The notes: generated by a model not told the origin, from the sequence alone. Positions 1 to 9,743 are shown, counted from the first letter of the stretch. The stretch: DNA of 64,000 bases from Candidatus Daviesbacteria bacterium (GCA_016176335.1 JACOXI010000005.1:96236-160235); one strand, 5' to 3'. Program-made: numbers and translations.

Positions 1-2
1 AA

Positions 3-878
3 GAAGAGAATAGAGAATCAAGAATAAAGAATAAAGCCTCTAAGAAAAGGGCTAAAGCGACCGAAGTGAAGTCTGATGCAGCTTCTCGACTGTTTGAGCC
101 AGGCGAGGATGGCCAAAAGGCTCAAGCTTTGACGAGCGTGACGCCATCCGAGCCGATTCCGCCAAAGGCGGAAGGCGAGTTGGAGAAGCAAATTCAGACG
201 AACGAGAGAGTACAACCTAAAAAACCTCAAAAACCAGGCAAAGCTAAGCCCCGCTCCAAGAAATACCAAGAGGTCGTAAAAGATTTGGATAGAACTAAAT
301 CCTACCCTTTAGGTGAGGCTATAGAACTTAGTAAAAAACTGTCCTATTCTAAATTCACAGGTACACTTGAAGCACATATCAATACCACTCAAACAGGAAT
401 CCGTGGTTTAGCCTCCCTTCCCTATTCTTCAGGTAAAAAATTACGCATCCTGGTCTTTGGAAAAGGTGCCAAAGACGCAGGTGCAGATCTGGTGGGTGAT
501 GATTCCACCATTGAGGCTATCTCCCAGGGCAAAATTGATTTTGACCTTCTGATAAGCACTCCTGAATGGATGCCAAAGCTTGCCAAAGTGGCAAGGGTTT
601 TGGGACCTAAGGGGCTCATGCCCAATCCCAAAAATGGCACCATCACAGACGACCTCAAAAAAGCAGTGGAAGGATTTCAAGCCGGAAAAACAGAATACAA
701 AACAGAGGCCAAAGCAGCAGTAATCCACCTTGGGCTGGGAAAGTTGAATCAACCTACCGAGGAGTTATCTGCCAATGTTCAAACTTTGCTTCAAACTTTA
801 GGCAAAACCAGAGTTAAAAAAGTCACTCTTTCCCCCACCATGGGACCATCAGTTAAAGTTGATCTAGCTTCCATGTAA
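3..878 (+). CDS. rplA: 50S ribosomal protein L1 (5' partial)
   Basis: L1 binds 23S rRNA at the mobile L1 stalk and helps release E-site tRNA. The L1 fold begins about 90 residues into the visible frame (KYQEVVKDL) and contains the family signature GPKGLMPNPKNGTI. The frame has no stop back to the window edge, so the true start lies upstream. An internal ATG at 66 is probably not the start. The visible N-terminal extension is Lys/Ala/Glu/Pro-rich and looks disordered. Its first codons come from an AT-rich interspersed repeat (agaatcaagaataaag), and a later part resembles the rplL extension. In most bacteria rplJ-rplL follow directly; here they lie 9 kb downstream. The family call is secure; the 5' boundary is not visible. 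Confidence 0.95.
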   Translation, partial: EENRESRIKNKASKKRAKATEVKSDAASRLFEPGEDGQKAQALTSVTPSEPIPPKAEGELEKQIQTNERVQPKKPQKPGKAKPRSKKYQEVVKDLDRTKSYPLGEAIELSKKLSYSKFTGTLEAHINTTQTGIRGLASLPYSSGKKLRILVFGKGAKDAGADLVGDDSTIEAISQGKIDFDLLISTPEWMPKLAKVARVLGPKGLMPNPKNGTITDDLKKAVEGFQAGKTEYKTEAKAAVIHLGLGKLNQPTEELSANVQTLLQTLGKTRVKKVTLSPTMGPSVKVDLASM

Positions 879-884
879 AATAGT

Positions 885-1472
885 TTACCCTTGCGAATGA
901 GTTTTGGCTATTTTCTCTATAGCTTCCTCTACATATTCTTCTATCTGTCTTGCTAACCTTATGTGAACTTTAAGCACTGCCTGCTCGTCAGTCGGATGAA
1001 CATAACCAGTTATGCCATAAAAAGGCGGTTTTAACAAAGGGGGCAAACTGTTAATAACCCCAGAAAGCCAGGTGGCTCTGATCAAGCTATGCGGATCAGG
1101 AATCTCCTGCTCTGGGAAACCAACGTACTCCGGCAAGGTATAAACATTACCGGCCTCTCCTATTCCTGTTAAAGCTCTGACTTGCCTTACCTGGTCACGC
1201 TCAAAACATAACACCAGATCGGAATTTCCTAAAAGTTCGGCTGTTGCCCTTGTCGGTATATGGTGCTTGGGAGGTTGATATCCCAGTCTCTCCAAAGCAG
1301 AACGCATTTCATAGCTTAGATCCATAAAAGGAGGTTCAATTAAACCGGCCGACGCACACTTAACACCAAGAAGACCTTTTTCTTCAGCCATAGCTTTAGC
1401 AATGCATTCGGCAACCGGACTTCTGCTTATATTGGCCCAGCAGACAAAGGTCACGCTGTTGATCTGTTCCAT
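885..1472 (-). CDS. Low-molecular-weight protein tyrosine phosphatase family protein
   Basis: A cytoplasmic phosphatase-fold protein of 195 aa. The P-loop CX5R is visible at residues 11-17 (CWANISR) and is followed by SP, as in LMW-PTP and arsenate reductase-like enzymes. A later PDPHS motif supplies the expected general-acid Asp. The family runs to about 150 residues; this one has an inserted segment around 130-160 and a helical C-terminal tail. A TATAAT box ends 10 nt before the ATG, so the mRNA is probably leaderless. It converges on rplA, with 6 nt between stop codons. In bacterial envelopes such enzymes often regulate polysaccharide export, but no partner kinase is visible here. The substrate is unknown. 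Confidence 0.8.
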   Translation of the reverse strand: MEQINSVTFVCWANISRSPVAECIAKAMAEEKGLLGVKCASAGLIEPPFMDLSYEMRSALERLGYQPPKHHIPTRATAELLGNSDLVLCFERDQVRQVRALTGIGEAGNVYTLPEYVGFPEQEIPDPHSLIRATWLSGVINSLPPLLKPPFYGITGYVHPTDEQAVLKVHIRLARQIEEYVEEAIEKIAKTHSQG

Positions 1473-1482
1473 AAGTCCAAGT

Positions 1483-1491
1483 ATTATAGCA
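1483..1491 (-). promoter_or_regulatory. Extended -10 promoter for the LMW phosphatase gene
   Basis: On the minus strand TGcTATAAT lies 10 nt before the ATG. There is no consensus -35 at 17 nt. Transcription would start at or just before the start codon. Confidence 0.55.
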
Positions 1492-1494
1492 GTT

Positions 1495-2478
1495 CTATTT
1501 TCTACGTAAGGCCTTCTTCAGTATCAGGTTCAAATCCAACTTTAGATTAAATATAGATATCAAACCAAGTATTATCACAAATATAGCTGTTGTTATATGC
1601 GATAAAACTACCATGGATGAAGCTACATTTACTTCAAATCCAAACACTCCGGACAAAATTAAACTTCCTGATACCTCCGCAGACCCCACATAACCTGGAG
1701 CTGCCGGAATAAGATAAGTTAAGGCAGAAAGCATCTGACCAAAATACATCGTGAGATATCCCGGGTTAACCCCCAGTGATTGAAAGGTAAAAAACCAAAT
1801 CCCCGCATCAGCCACATAAGCCAACAATGTTAAAACAATTAAAGTCATCAGATCTTTTTTGCTTCTTTTTAAAATAGAAAAAGACTCTAAAATAAATGAC
1901 GTAAACCTAACAAAAGGTATCTTAATAAGATTAAATATAAATAGTGGTGTCAAAAAAACGACCAATTTTTTAGAAAAATCTAATCTGAATATTGCCAAAT
2001 ATGTGACCAGCAGGAATAAACAGAATACACTCGATATAATAATGATAAAATTTTTAGGCAAAGTTGTGGGGATAACAAGCAAAAAAATTGACGATGCAGC
2101 CAAAACAGTTAAAAAATCAATAAACCTGTCCATAAACACCCAAATTATTGATTTTCCAAAGCTTAACTCATATTTTGTATTAAGATATACACCTTTGCCA
2201 AAATCCCCTGCTCTAATCGGAATAAAAAAATTCAACAGTATTGCCGCACCATTTAAAAACACCAAATTCCAAAGGGGAATTTGTTTGATTTCCGAAAGGA
2301 AAACCTTCAGTCTTATTGCCCGAATGAACGGCGAGGCAAACATACAAAAAAATGCAGGAAGAAGAAAAATAAGATTGGCCTCGGATAATTTTTGCCATAT
2401 TTGAGTAAGGTCAACAAATCGAGACCAAATAAAAATTAAGACTAATCCCACAATTGTATTGAAAATAATCTTTATCAT
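1495..2478 (-). CDS. Lysylphosphatidylglycerol synthase TM region / flippase-like membrane protein (YbhN/UPF0104 type)
   Basis: An integral membrane protein of 327 aa with about eight hydrophobic segments covering most of its length. The pattern fits the LPG_synthase_TM family: an early RAxRL motif after TM2, an N-terminal FIPIRAGD-like segment, and PAAPGYVGSAEVSG near residue 255. Only the membrane half of MprF is present, with no C-terminal aminoacyl-transferase domain, so lipid lysylation is not supported. Stand-alone members are annotated as flippase-like and are often found with glycosyltransferases. It ends 22 nt upstream of the phosphatase start and could be co-transcribed with it, although the phosphatase has its own -10 box. 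Confidence 0.75.
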   Translation of the reverse strand: MIKIIFNTIVGLVLIFIWSRFVDLTQIWQKLSEANLIFLLPAFFCMFASPFIRAIRLKVFLSEIKQIPLWNLVFLNGAAILLNFFIPIRAGDFGKGVYLNTKYELSFGKSIIWVFMDRFIDFLTVLAASSIFLLVIPTTLPKNFIIIISSVFCLFLLVTYLAIFRLDFSKKLVVFLTPLFIFNLIKIPFVRFTSFILESFSILKRSKKDLMTLIVLTLLAYVADAGIWFFTFQSLGVNPGYLTMYFGQMLSALTYLIPAAPGYVGSAEVSGSLILSGVFGFEVNVASSMVVLSHITTAIFVIILGLISIFNLKLDLNLILKKALRRK

Positions 2479-2517
2479 TAGTTGCCAAACTCTCCCTTTT
2501 AAATATACACTATTAAT

Positions 2518-2590
2518 AGCTATCAGTCTTCAGCTATCAGCTTTCAGACTGAAAAATTGTCTGACGACTGATGACTGACAGCTGACGACT
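2518..2590. repeat. Interspersed TCAG-rich hairpin repeat (type R1)
   Basis: An imperfect inverted repeat built from agctatcagtcttcag-like words answered by ctgacgactgatgactgaca-like words. Related copies occur at 15756-15827, 34125-34200 and inside a CDS at 48079-48133. Confidence 0.75.
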
Positions 2591-2597
2591 AATTACC

Positions 2598-3494
2598 ATG
2601 TTTTCTACCTTTAAGCAAAGAGTGCTTCTTATAATATATACTATTGTTATACTGTCCATCCCTGTGGGCACGTATCTTATTTCTCAATATCAAACTATCC
2701 GAAGCAGGGCGGAAGAAGCCAAGCCAACCACACCACCTGTGGAAAGAATTACACCTGTACCTGAAAGCTCTTCCAGCAGTAATCTTACCAATCTATCCGA
2801 AGCGGATTCCACTTTGGAAGATCTGTTAAAGATCACTCCCACTCCCTCACCCCAAGCAACCATAAGCCCGACAATTGCCACATCTTTCGGCCCCACTCTA
2901 TCATTTAAAATCACCATTGAAGGAAGGCCAAAAGAAAAACAGGCAGGGAAAGTTTTTGTAGGGGTTTTGGAAGGTGATTTGGTGACAAACCCCAAGTTTT
3001 TATTAACCTTTTTGGCTGATGTCCCCGCGAGCGGTGAATACGGCAATCTGTCAATTGCAGGATTAAACCCCGGCAGCAAATACACGGCGCTTTTGAAGGG
3101 CAGAGGACAAATTGCCAAAGCTTCCACATTTATTATGTCTCCTGCAGAATCTAAATTAAACGGAGGTCAAGCCTTAAATCTTGTTTCAGGAGATTTAAAT
3201 GAAGATAACATCATCAATACAGCGGATTATTCTATTGCTCAAAAAGCCTTCAACTCAACTCCAACTCAATCAAACTGGAATAAAAATGCCGATATAAATG
3301 ATGATGGAGTTGTCAATATATTTGATATCTCTGTAATCATTAAAAATTTGGGCCAAGTTGGAGATTCCGGAGTTTGGGTTTCACCTATTCCAACCGCCAC
3401 ATCATCGGGAGCGCTGACAGAAGATTCAAATAATCTTCCTGTTGGTTCTTCTGGAGGATCAAACAATGGCTACTGGCTATGGATACCCAAGTGA
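2598..3494 (+). CDS. Membrane-anchored surface protein with dockerin-like calcium-binding repeats
   Basis: A 298-aa protein predicted to be exported. Residues 8-28 form an N-terminal hydrophobic anchor, followed by a Thr/Pro/Ser linker to about residue 95. A beta-rich domain (about 98-190) follows. Next comes a dockerin type I pair at about 198-258, with the Ca-loops DLNEDNIINTADYS and DINDDGVVNIFDIS. The tail is Gly/Ser-rich and ends in YWLWIPK. Dockerin-like pairs bind cohesins in cellulosomes; in this kind of bacterium they are common on surface proteins with unknown partners, and no cohesin is evident in the window. The start ATG follows an R1 repeat directly and has no clear Shine-Dalgarno sequence. 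Confidence 0.7.
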   Translation: MFSTFKQRVLLIIYTIVILSIPVGTYLISQYQTIRSRAEEAKPTTPPVERITPVPESSSSSNLTNLSEADSTLEDLLKITPTPSPQATISPTIATSFGPTLSFKITIEGRPKEKQAGKVFVGVLEGDLVTNPKFLLTFLADVPASGEYGNLSIAGLNPGSKYTALLKGRGQIAKASTFIMSPAESKLNGGQALNLVSGDLNEDNIINTADYSIAQKAFNSTPTQSNWNKNADINDDGVVNIFDISVIIKNLGQVGDSGVWVSPIPTATSSGALTEDSNNLPVGSSGGSNNGYWLWIPK

Positions 3495-3516
3495 TATTGC
3501 AACCACACAACGCTAA

Positions 3517-3545
3517 TTGACAAATGCAAGCCCATAGTTTATACT
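3517..3545 (+). promoter_or_regulatory. Consensus sigma70-type promoter (TTGACA-17-TATACT)
   Basis: TTGACA at 3517-3522 and TATACT at 3540-3545 are separated by exactly 17 nt. The next ATG is at 3559, so the transcript would have a leader of about 6 nt and no Shine-Dalgarno sequence. Confidence 0.75.
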
Positions 3546-3558
3546 TATTCATTATCAT

Positions 3559-4200
3559 ATGAGTGTTTTAGAAAAACTTGCCCGAGTCGGTCTTAGCTCC
3601 GCAATGCTTTTAACTGCATGTGATTCCGGACCTAGTACGTAAGAATCATCAATCCAACCACCGGTCAAACCGAACGCAACCGTAATAAGTCAAGCTCAAG
3701 CTACGCCAACCCCGCCATCAAAGCCTGGAGAAAGAGTTGTTTTTGAAACCCCTGAACCAACACCTCCTTCCCTAAGACTTCCAGACCTTCACGCTTACCT
3801 TGGATATCCAACCATTATATCTATCAACGGAGAAAGCTATACAAGCTTTATGGAGAAAAGAGGATATAAAATTAATATATATGAGTCACAAATCCCATAT
3901 AAAGGAACGGTTGTACCACAAGAAGGGCTAATCACTCATCTTCTACCAACAACCGATAGTAAGATCAGCAGCTTAGGTGGAGAATATTCTCTAAAACAGG
4001 GTCATATCCAGGTTGGATTAAAATATTTTGTGGAAATTAAAAAAAGAGATGGGACAAGAAAGGAACTTTGGGTGGCCCGATTCCTAATGGTCAGAATGGG
4101 TAATAACCCACCAGTTCTTACCTTAGGATTTAACGCCGTTGAATTTAAAGAGGGTGAAAGTGGAAAAACCAACACATATATCAACCTCCTTCCAGGATGA
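3559..4200 (+). pseudogene. Putative lipoprotein interrupted by an in-frame TAA
   Basis: The ATG at 3559 follows a strong promoter and opens a frame encoding a signal sequence with lipobox LLTAC (Cys at residue 21). After 27 codons it meets TAA at 3640-3642. The same frame then runs open to 4200, beginning with a Pro/Thr-rich linker typical of lipoproteins, then a beta-rich domain of about 140 aa with no family I recognise. Promoter, signal, linker and domain in one frame argue for a single 213-codon gene with one nonsense mutation, or a base error. Re-initiation at the ATG at 3850 would lack export signals. TAA recoding is not known in these bacteria. Confidence 0.65.
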
Positions 4201-4291
4201 CTACCGGGAAATACTGAATAGTTACATGATTGGCCTATTGACAAGGAGGAAAAAGTTATTTTAAACTGAAAGTAGCAGACGGGCAAACCAA

Positions 4292-7200
4292 ATGGTTAGC
4301 CCAAAAAAATCTCTGGTGGCCATTATTGGCCTGATAGCAGTTTCCCTGTGGATTTTAATTCCCCAGTCTGCTTTTGCCACTTCAAGTAAATATTATGATT
4401 TTGGCCCATATTATGGCGGTTCTTCTGTTTTAGGTTTTTCCTTCTCCAACTTGGAAAACCTGCCTGTCCCTCAAATTGCGGATAGCCTGATGCCACCTAA
4501 AGCAGGCGGTATTTTGCCTGACAATCCTTTTTATGCTTTGGAAAAGGTGGTGGAGAATGTCCAACTTACTTTTACATTTGATCCTGTAAAAAAAGAGCAG
4601 TTGAGGCTTGATATTGCTAGCGAAAGATTATCTGAAGCTAAAACTTTAATGGATCAAGGTAAAACCCAAGCAGCCTCTCAAGCCCTGGATGATTACGGCC
4701 AGACCTTAACTGCCCTCAGCCAAAATCTAGCGGCCATTGCTCAAAGAACCGATCCTGCTGCCCAAGCTTTAGTCAACAAAGCAGAGGAGGTATCTGCTAC
4801 CCAGGCAGTGGTTACTCAAGCCTTAAGTTTAACTTCTTCTCCTGCTCAAGCTGAAAGCTGGACCCAAGCCACCAACATCACCAGATACTCTCTTGACAAG
4901 GTAGCCGAGGCCAAAGGCGAACCTGCTATACCTACGGAGTTTTCTTCCAGTATCCAACAACTCAAAGAACAGGGGCTGATTTCGGAAGAAGAAAGTAATA
5001 AGTTATACAGTTTCAAAAACCGAAGCGAAGTCAGGGACGAGCTTAACAAACTCTCTTCCTCGGGCCAATTTCCTATTTCGGAAGCTGTTAGATTAGACGA
5101 TGCTGTCACCAAATATTTCCCGGATGTACAGAAACAGTACCTAACTAATTTACAGGTTGTAGAATTAAAATCCTATCAAACTTTACCCCAGCCTGACAGC
5201 AAAACGGCAGAAGAGCTGAAAAAGTGGCAAGCTAATCCAGCTACCCCCCCATCAAATGATATCAAACCATATTTGTGGTATAACCGAGCCCAGGATTTAG
5301 CCCGCGATGTTGACCTGTCGAACTTTTCACCAACCCAGCAGGGAGACTTAGTCAAATTCTACCCTCAAGCTGTTCAAACTAACCCAACTTATTCCCCTCC
5401 GCCCAGCCCTTCTCCTGTACCAGCTGACGCCTCGCCTGCCCCCTCACCCACCTCTGCTGTTCCTGCCTCACCTACACCTTCCCCCACACCTCCTGCTGCC
5501 GAACCTTATCTGCAAGGTACAGGTGGAGCTTTGCCTGGTGAGCCTTTCTATTTTATAAAGCAGTGGGGAGAGGGTTTAACCTATACCTTTACTTTTGATC
5601 CGGCCCAGAAAGCCAGACTGAGGATGCAGGAGGCTGAACGCCGTCTGGCTGAAGCCGAAGCACTGGCCAATGATCCCAAGAAAGCCACCTTATATGAATC
5701 TACCCTCAAAAGTTACCAGCAAACTCTCGCTGATGCTTCAAACATCGTCAAAAATCTGAAAGATACCAAAGCATCTGAAGAGGCGGCAGCCAGATTAGAA
5801 GCTCAGGCAGCCAGACATGAGGTGGTTTTTGAAAAAGGGCTCTTGCCTCCTCCTCCTCAAAATCCCACACTGACCTCTGATGTTATCAGGACAGCGGAGG
5901 ATGCCATGGACAGAAGCGCTGATGTTTTGGACCGACCGGCGCTGCCGCCTGTCTTGGCCTCTCGTCTGCAAGATCTCAAAGCCCAGGGCCTGATCCTGCC
6001 TGAAGAAGCAGAAGATTTAACCCGATCTGCTTCGCGAGAAGAGGCGCGGGAAAAAATTAGAAAATTGGTTGAGCTTAACACTTTTCCCCCGGCTGATGCC
6101 AAAAAACTGGATGAAGCCCAAGCTGTAGTTTCCCCTGCAGACTACAATCAGCTGGTGGAGGTCAGGAAAGTTGAGGAGTTGCAAAGTTTGAGATCAGTCC
6201 AAACTGATCTGGCTCAAACTCCCACCTTAAGATCCACAGCCACCACTTTAGCCCAAAAGGAGGTGGCTTTAACTAACTCTTTTGATCCTACACTGATCAA
6301 ACCAGAAGATCTAGGAGGTAAAGAAAACTTAATTAAAGCCTATGAAAGACTGACAGCGGTTCCTCGTCCTATTAATGGCGGGCAATTTGGTCCCGAAGTC
6401 ACACCTGGCGCTCAACCATCAGCTACTCCCAGACCTCAAGATGCGGTTTTGTCTGCTTGTCCTGAGGGGGCTACCTTCAAACAATCTGAAGGCTGTATTT
6501 GGGCAGATAATGGCAAGCGGATTAATGATTATGACCAGTATAAATGTGAAGGCCCAAGACAATATTATTCTTTTGCTGTTAAGAAATGTGTGGCTTCTGA
6601 CTCAACTCGCGGTTATCAAGAAGATGCCCAGCCAATCTGTCCAGTAGGTTATTCCTGGAACTGGCAGGCTCAAAGCTGTCAGACAGCAACAGGCGGGATT
6701 CTTCCTTTCCCCAGCCCCTCGCCTGTAGTAGACCCTATTAATGATGAGGAACGAGAGGCCAGGTCAAAGAGTTGTCCTGAGGGAGCCTCCTATCAACCGC
6801 CCAATGGCTGTGTTTGGGATAAAACTGGCAAATCAGTTTATGATCCTGAGCAATATAGATGCGGTCGAGGTCAATACTATTCATTTGAGGAAGGGAAATG
6901 TGTTGCCTCGCCAAAAGAGGGAGAACCTTATCCCAAAAATACCACTCCAGTTTGTAAAGAAGATGGAGCTTATTGGAGTTGGAACGAAGGAAAATGTATT
7001 CAAGCTGTTTTTCCATCAGAGCAAAAAGGAGGACCGGGGGCAATTATAATTGATGAGTTTAGACCTCCTTTTATCGCTCCCAACAGTCCATTCTATATTA
7101 TTAAACAAGCAGCGGAAAGAGTACAACTTGCTATAGCATTTACTGCCCCAGCCAGAGAACGAGTCAGCTTGTCTCAAGCTAAAGAAAGATTAATTGAAGC

Positions 7201-8956
7201 TGCGGACGCTCTAAAAAGAAATGATGAAGGAGCTGTTAAAAAAGCTTTAGACACTTATACTTCTATGATGCAGGATATTGTATCTGACGTATCTAAGGAA
7301 CAGCTGACAGAGGGGGCCAAAATCGAAATCGGGAAGCTGTTAGCCGAGAAATCAGTTGAGCAAAACCTGCTATTGCAGAAGCTTCAAGCTTTGGCCCCAA
7401 GTGCACAAGATACGGCCATCAGTGCTGCGGTATCAGCCACCATCTTAGGGGTGGATAAAGCAGCAGATGTTGCTGGCGAGCCGCCAATTCCAGATGAACT
7501 CAGAAGCAAAATTGAAGCTTTGCCGGAAAAGATGATCTCAGAAGAAGACAAAAAGAAACTTTTGGAGATGAAGTCTCGAGTTGAAGCCAGACTCCAAATA
7601 GGAGGCTTGGTAGCAAACGGGGCTTTAACCCAAACTGACACCAGCTTCTTAAATGAGGATTTTGATGCTGTTGATCAAAACGCCAGAATCAAGGTGGAGG
7701 AACTCAAAAAACTAGAGGAGATTGCCGATGCTGCCGAGACCAAAGATAAACTGGAAGAAAAGATAGGTAAGAACGAAGAAATTGCCCAAAAACTCCAAGA
7801 CTTTGAGAAAACCTTTGAGCCGGGCAAAGAGGTACCAGCTGAAATCCGTCCTTATATCCGGCTAACCCGCATTAACGAGATAGCCCAAACCGTCAGACCC
7901 GATACTATCAACCTTGAAGACTTCTCAAACCGCAAGGATCTTATGTTGGCAGTAGCCACTCTACAGGAAGAATACAGGCCCACCATAGATGCTTTAAGAC
8001 AAGTAGAAGACTTTAGAAGAAGAAATCCCAATGCTGCCTTGCCGCTTACTTTGGCCCGGGTTGCGGCTTTATCCGTAAGCCTTGGGGTAAGAGAAAAAGC
8101 CGGACCATGTTATCTACCAACACCCCTCTTCCCGGCCAACACCCCTTGTCCGGCGCCGGGAGCAGCCATCCCCATTAGTTCCTTTACCGGGATCGGGCCT
8201 ACCATTGTTGATGAGTTTCGCCCCGGCTGGCCAGGTTCAGCATATCCGTCAGCCTATCAAACAGGTCCTACTACCGATAAAGATGGCAATCCCTTAGTCT
8301 ATGGCCAAGGGCCTCAACCAACCAGCGCCGGGGTTTGTCCTTCAGGTTCTCACTGGATGTATGATAGTGGTGGCTGGTGTATGTCAAACAGTGGCAACTA
8401 CAGTTCCTCCTATTCCTACACGCCTTCTGGCACTGGTTCCGGTTACACCCCTTATAGTCCTTATTACACTGCCCCGGGAGCGCCTCCGGCAAGCTATGGC
8501 TACCCAGGATCCGGTTCTTATTCTAACTTCATAAACACTTACTCGCCTCCAAATTACTGGAGTCCTGCCCCCACCAATTACACTACCACCCCACCTACTG
8601 GCACGGTGCCAGGATCTGGACCCAGGCCAACTGCTCCTGGTCAGTGTCCATCAGGGTATCATTGGATGTCTGATTCCGGTGGCTGGTGTATGGCTGACGG
8701 ACCAACCTATGTACCCAGCGGCTCACCATACAATTATCCGGCGGGTACAACTACCAGTGGCGTGCCGTCAGGAAGCTTGAATTGCGGCTCCCAGAGCTTT
8801 AATCCGGCTACCGGAAGGTGCAATGATGGCGCCTGCCCCGGAGGCTTTAACTGGGACGGCTCAAGATGTGTAGCCAGCAGTCCCAGTTACTATTCTCCTA
8901 ACTTAAACCGGATATTACTGGGATGGCAGAGGCTGTATTCGCACAAGCCCTACTGA
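4292..8956 (+). CDS. Large secreted DUF5667 / Cys-rich repeat protein, 5' part of a frameshifted gene
   Basis: The first 1554 codons of a gene whose frame breaks near 8905; intact it would run to 9743 (about 1816 aa). A signal peptide ends near residue 30 (SAFATS). Three helical DUF5667-type modules follow, at about 60-370, 410-700 and 925-1280. Each opens with a PFYxxxK / TFTFDP / (K)xRLxxAxxRLxEA pattern. Pro/Ser linkers separate them, and two Cys-rich blocks (CPEGAxxxxxxGCVW) sit near 730-905. The C-terminal part is Gly/Ser/Tyr-rich with CPSGxHWMxDxGGWCM repeats. After about residue 1540 the frame reads a non-repeat tail, RILLGWQRL. The likely role is as an extracellular structural or adhesive protein; the function of DUF5667 is unknown. 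The ATG follows TTGACA at 4238 with a weak -10. Confidence 0.75.
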   Translation: MVSPKKSLVAIIGLIAVSLWILIPQSAFATSSKYYDFGPYYGGSSVLGFSFSNLENLPVPQIADSLMPPKAGGILPDNPFYALEKVVENVQLTFTFDPVKKEQLRLDIASERLSEAKTLMDQGKTQAASQALDDYGQTLTALSQNLAAIAQRTDPAAQALVNKAEEVSATQAVVTQALSLTSSPAQAESWTQATNITRYSLDKVAEAKGEPAIPTEFSSSIQQLKEQGLISEEESNKLYSFKNRSEVRDELNKLSSSGQFPISEAVRLDDAVTKYFPDVQKQYLTNLQVVELKSYQTLPQPDSKTAEELKKWQANPATPPSNDIKPYLWYNRAQDLARDVDLSNFSPTQQGDLVKFYPQAVQTNPTYSPPPSPSPVPADASPAPSPTSAVPASPTPSPTPPAAEPYLQGTGGALPGEPFYFIKQWGEGLTYTFTFDPAQKARLRMQEAERRLAEAEALANDPKKATLYESTLKSYQQTLADASNIVKNLKDTKASEEAAARLEAQAARHEVVFEKGLLPPPPQNPTLTSDVIRTAEDAMDRSADVLDRPALPPVLASRLQDLKAQGLILPEEAEDLTRSASREEAREKIRKLVELNTFPPADAKKLDEAQAVVSPADYNQLVEVRKVEELQSLRSVQTDLAQTPTLRSTATTLAQKEVALTNSFDPTLIKPEDLGGKENLIKAYERLTAVPRPINGGQFGPEVTPGAQPSATPRPQDAVLSACPEGATFKQSEGCIWADNGKRINDYDQYKCEGPRQYYSFAVKKCVASDSTRGYQEDAQPICPVGYSWNWQAQSCQTATGGILPFPSPSPVVDPINDEEREARSKSCPEGASYQPPNGCVWDKTGKSVYDPEQYRCGRGQYYSFEEGKCVASPKEGEPYPKNTTPVCKEDGAYWSWNEGKCIQAVFPSEQKGGPGAIIIDEFRPPFIAPNSPFYIIKQAAERVQLAIAFTAPARERVSLSQAKERLIEAADALKRNDEGAVKKALDTYTSMMQDIVSDVSKEQLTEGAKIEIGKLLAEKSVEQNLLLQKLQALAPSAQDTAISAAVSATILGVDKAADVAGEPPIPDELRSKIEALPEKMISEEDKKKLLEMKSRVEARLQIGGLVANGALTQTDTSFLNEDFDAVDQNARIKVEELKKLEEIADAAETKDKLEEKIGKNEEIAQKLQDFEKTFEPGKEVPAEIRPYIRLTRINEIAQTVRPDTINLEDFSNRKDLMLAVATLQEEYRPTIDALRQVEDFRRRNPNAALPLTLARVAALSVSLGVREKAGPCYLPTPLFPANTPCPAPGAAIPISSFTGIGPTIVDEFRPGWPGSAYPSAYQTGPTTDKDGNPLVYGQGPQPTSAGVCPSGSHWMYDSGGWCMSNSGNYSSSYSYTPSGTGSGYTPYSPYYTAPGAPPASYGYPGSGSYSNFINTYSPPNYWSPAPTNYTTTPPTGTVPGSGPRPTAPGQCPSGYHWMSDSGGWCMADGPTYVPSGSPYNYPAGTTTSGVPSGSLNCGSQSFNPATGRCNDGACPGGFNWDGSRCVASSPSYYSPNLNRILLGWQRLYSHKPY

Positions 8957-9743
8957 TACTTCTTACTATTCTCCCAGCTCGTACTCGCAAGGTTGCACTC
9001 CAGGTTATTACTGGAATGGCAGTAAATGTGTGGCAGGTAGCAATGAAGGTTCAGGGTGGTCAGATACAGCTGCCAGATCCCAATCCTGGTGTCAACCTCC
9101 CTCAAACGGCTGTGGCTCTAATTCTTATTGGGATTATGGTAGCTGTTACTGCAGCAGCTCAACCACTTATTATGGAGGTAGTGGTCCCTCACCCAGCAAT
9201 CAATGCCAGGGTCTAAGCTGCGGTGGAGGCGCATGGTTAGATTACTCAACCTGTAGTTGTAAGTATTCAGGTGGTTCTGGAACTAGTTCTACAGGATCTA
9301 CCATCACTTGTTATCCTCCTTCCGCAGGTTGTCCAGGCGGCTGGTATGATTATGGCACTTGCAGCTGCAAAACCAGCTACTCCGGCACAAGTTCCGGCTC
9401 AGGAGGAACAACTACCACCGGTTCTTGTCCTTCAGGCTCCCATTGGATGAGTGATAATGGTGGTTACTGCATGTCTGATACCGGAGGAGGCACATCCTCT
9501 TCCGGCTCTACCACCACTTCATCCGGAGGATCAACATCAAGCGGATCCTGTCCTTCGGGATATCATTGGATGAGCGATAATGGTGGCTGGTGCATGCAAG
9601 ACGGCGGAGGCTCGACCTCAAGTAGCGGCTCAACAACTACTACCAGTGAACCGGCTCCGACCACTACCACCACTACCACATCTGAACCGGCCCCCACACC
9701 TACCAGTTCCGAACCTGCGCCAACACCTGCTCCCAGCCCTTAG
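8901..9743 (+). CDS. 3' part of the frameshifted Cys-rich surface protein
   Basis: This frame has no credible start; the nearest initiator-like codon is GTG at 9030, in the middle of a repeat. It continues the upstream protein exactly in register: TGYYWDGRGC, CTPGYYWNGSKCVAG, CPSGSHWMSDNGGYCM and CPSGYHWMSDNGGWCM match the upstream repeats. The tail is a Ser/Thr/Pro/Glu-rich low-complexity stretch. It has no C-terminal LPxTG or membrane anchor. Removing one A from the AAA at 8905-8908 joins the two frames. I read it as the C-terminus of the 4292 gene rather than a separate gene. Confidence 0.75.

Noticed and set aside
3640..3642. TAA recoded as a sense codon
   Set aside because: TAA ends several clear genes in this window (for example rplL), so a global recoding is excluded; a single mutation or base error is simpler.
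6375..7049. Plus- and minus-strand ORFs of 74-102 aa inside the DUF5667 gene
   Set aside because: They are frame shadows of the Cys-rich coding sequence without initiation signals.
8898..8912. Programmed frameshift in the Cys-rich gene
   Set aside because: The needed shift is +1, the site lacks a recognised slippery heptamer and no downstream structure is evident; an indel is simpler.
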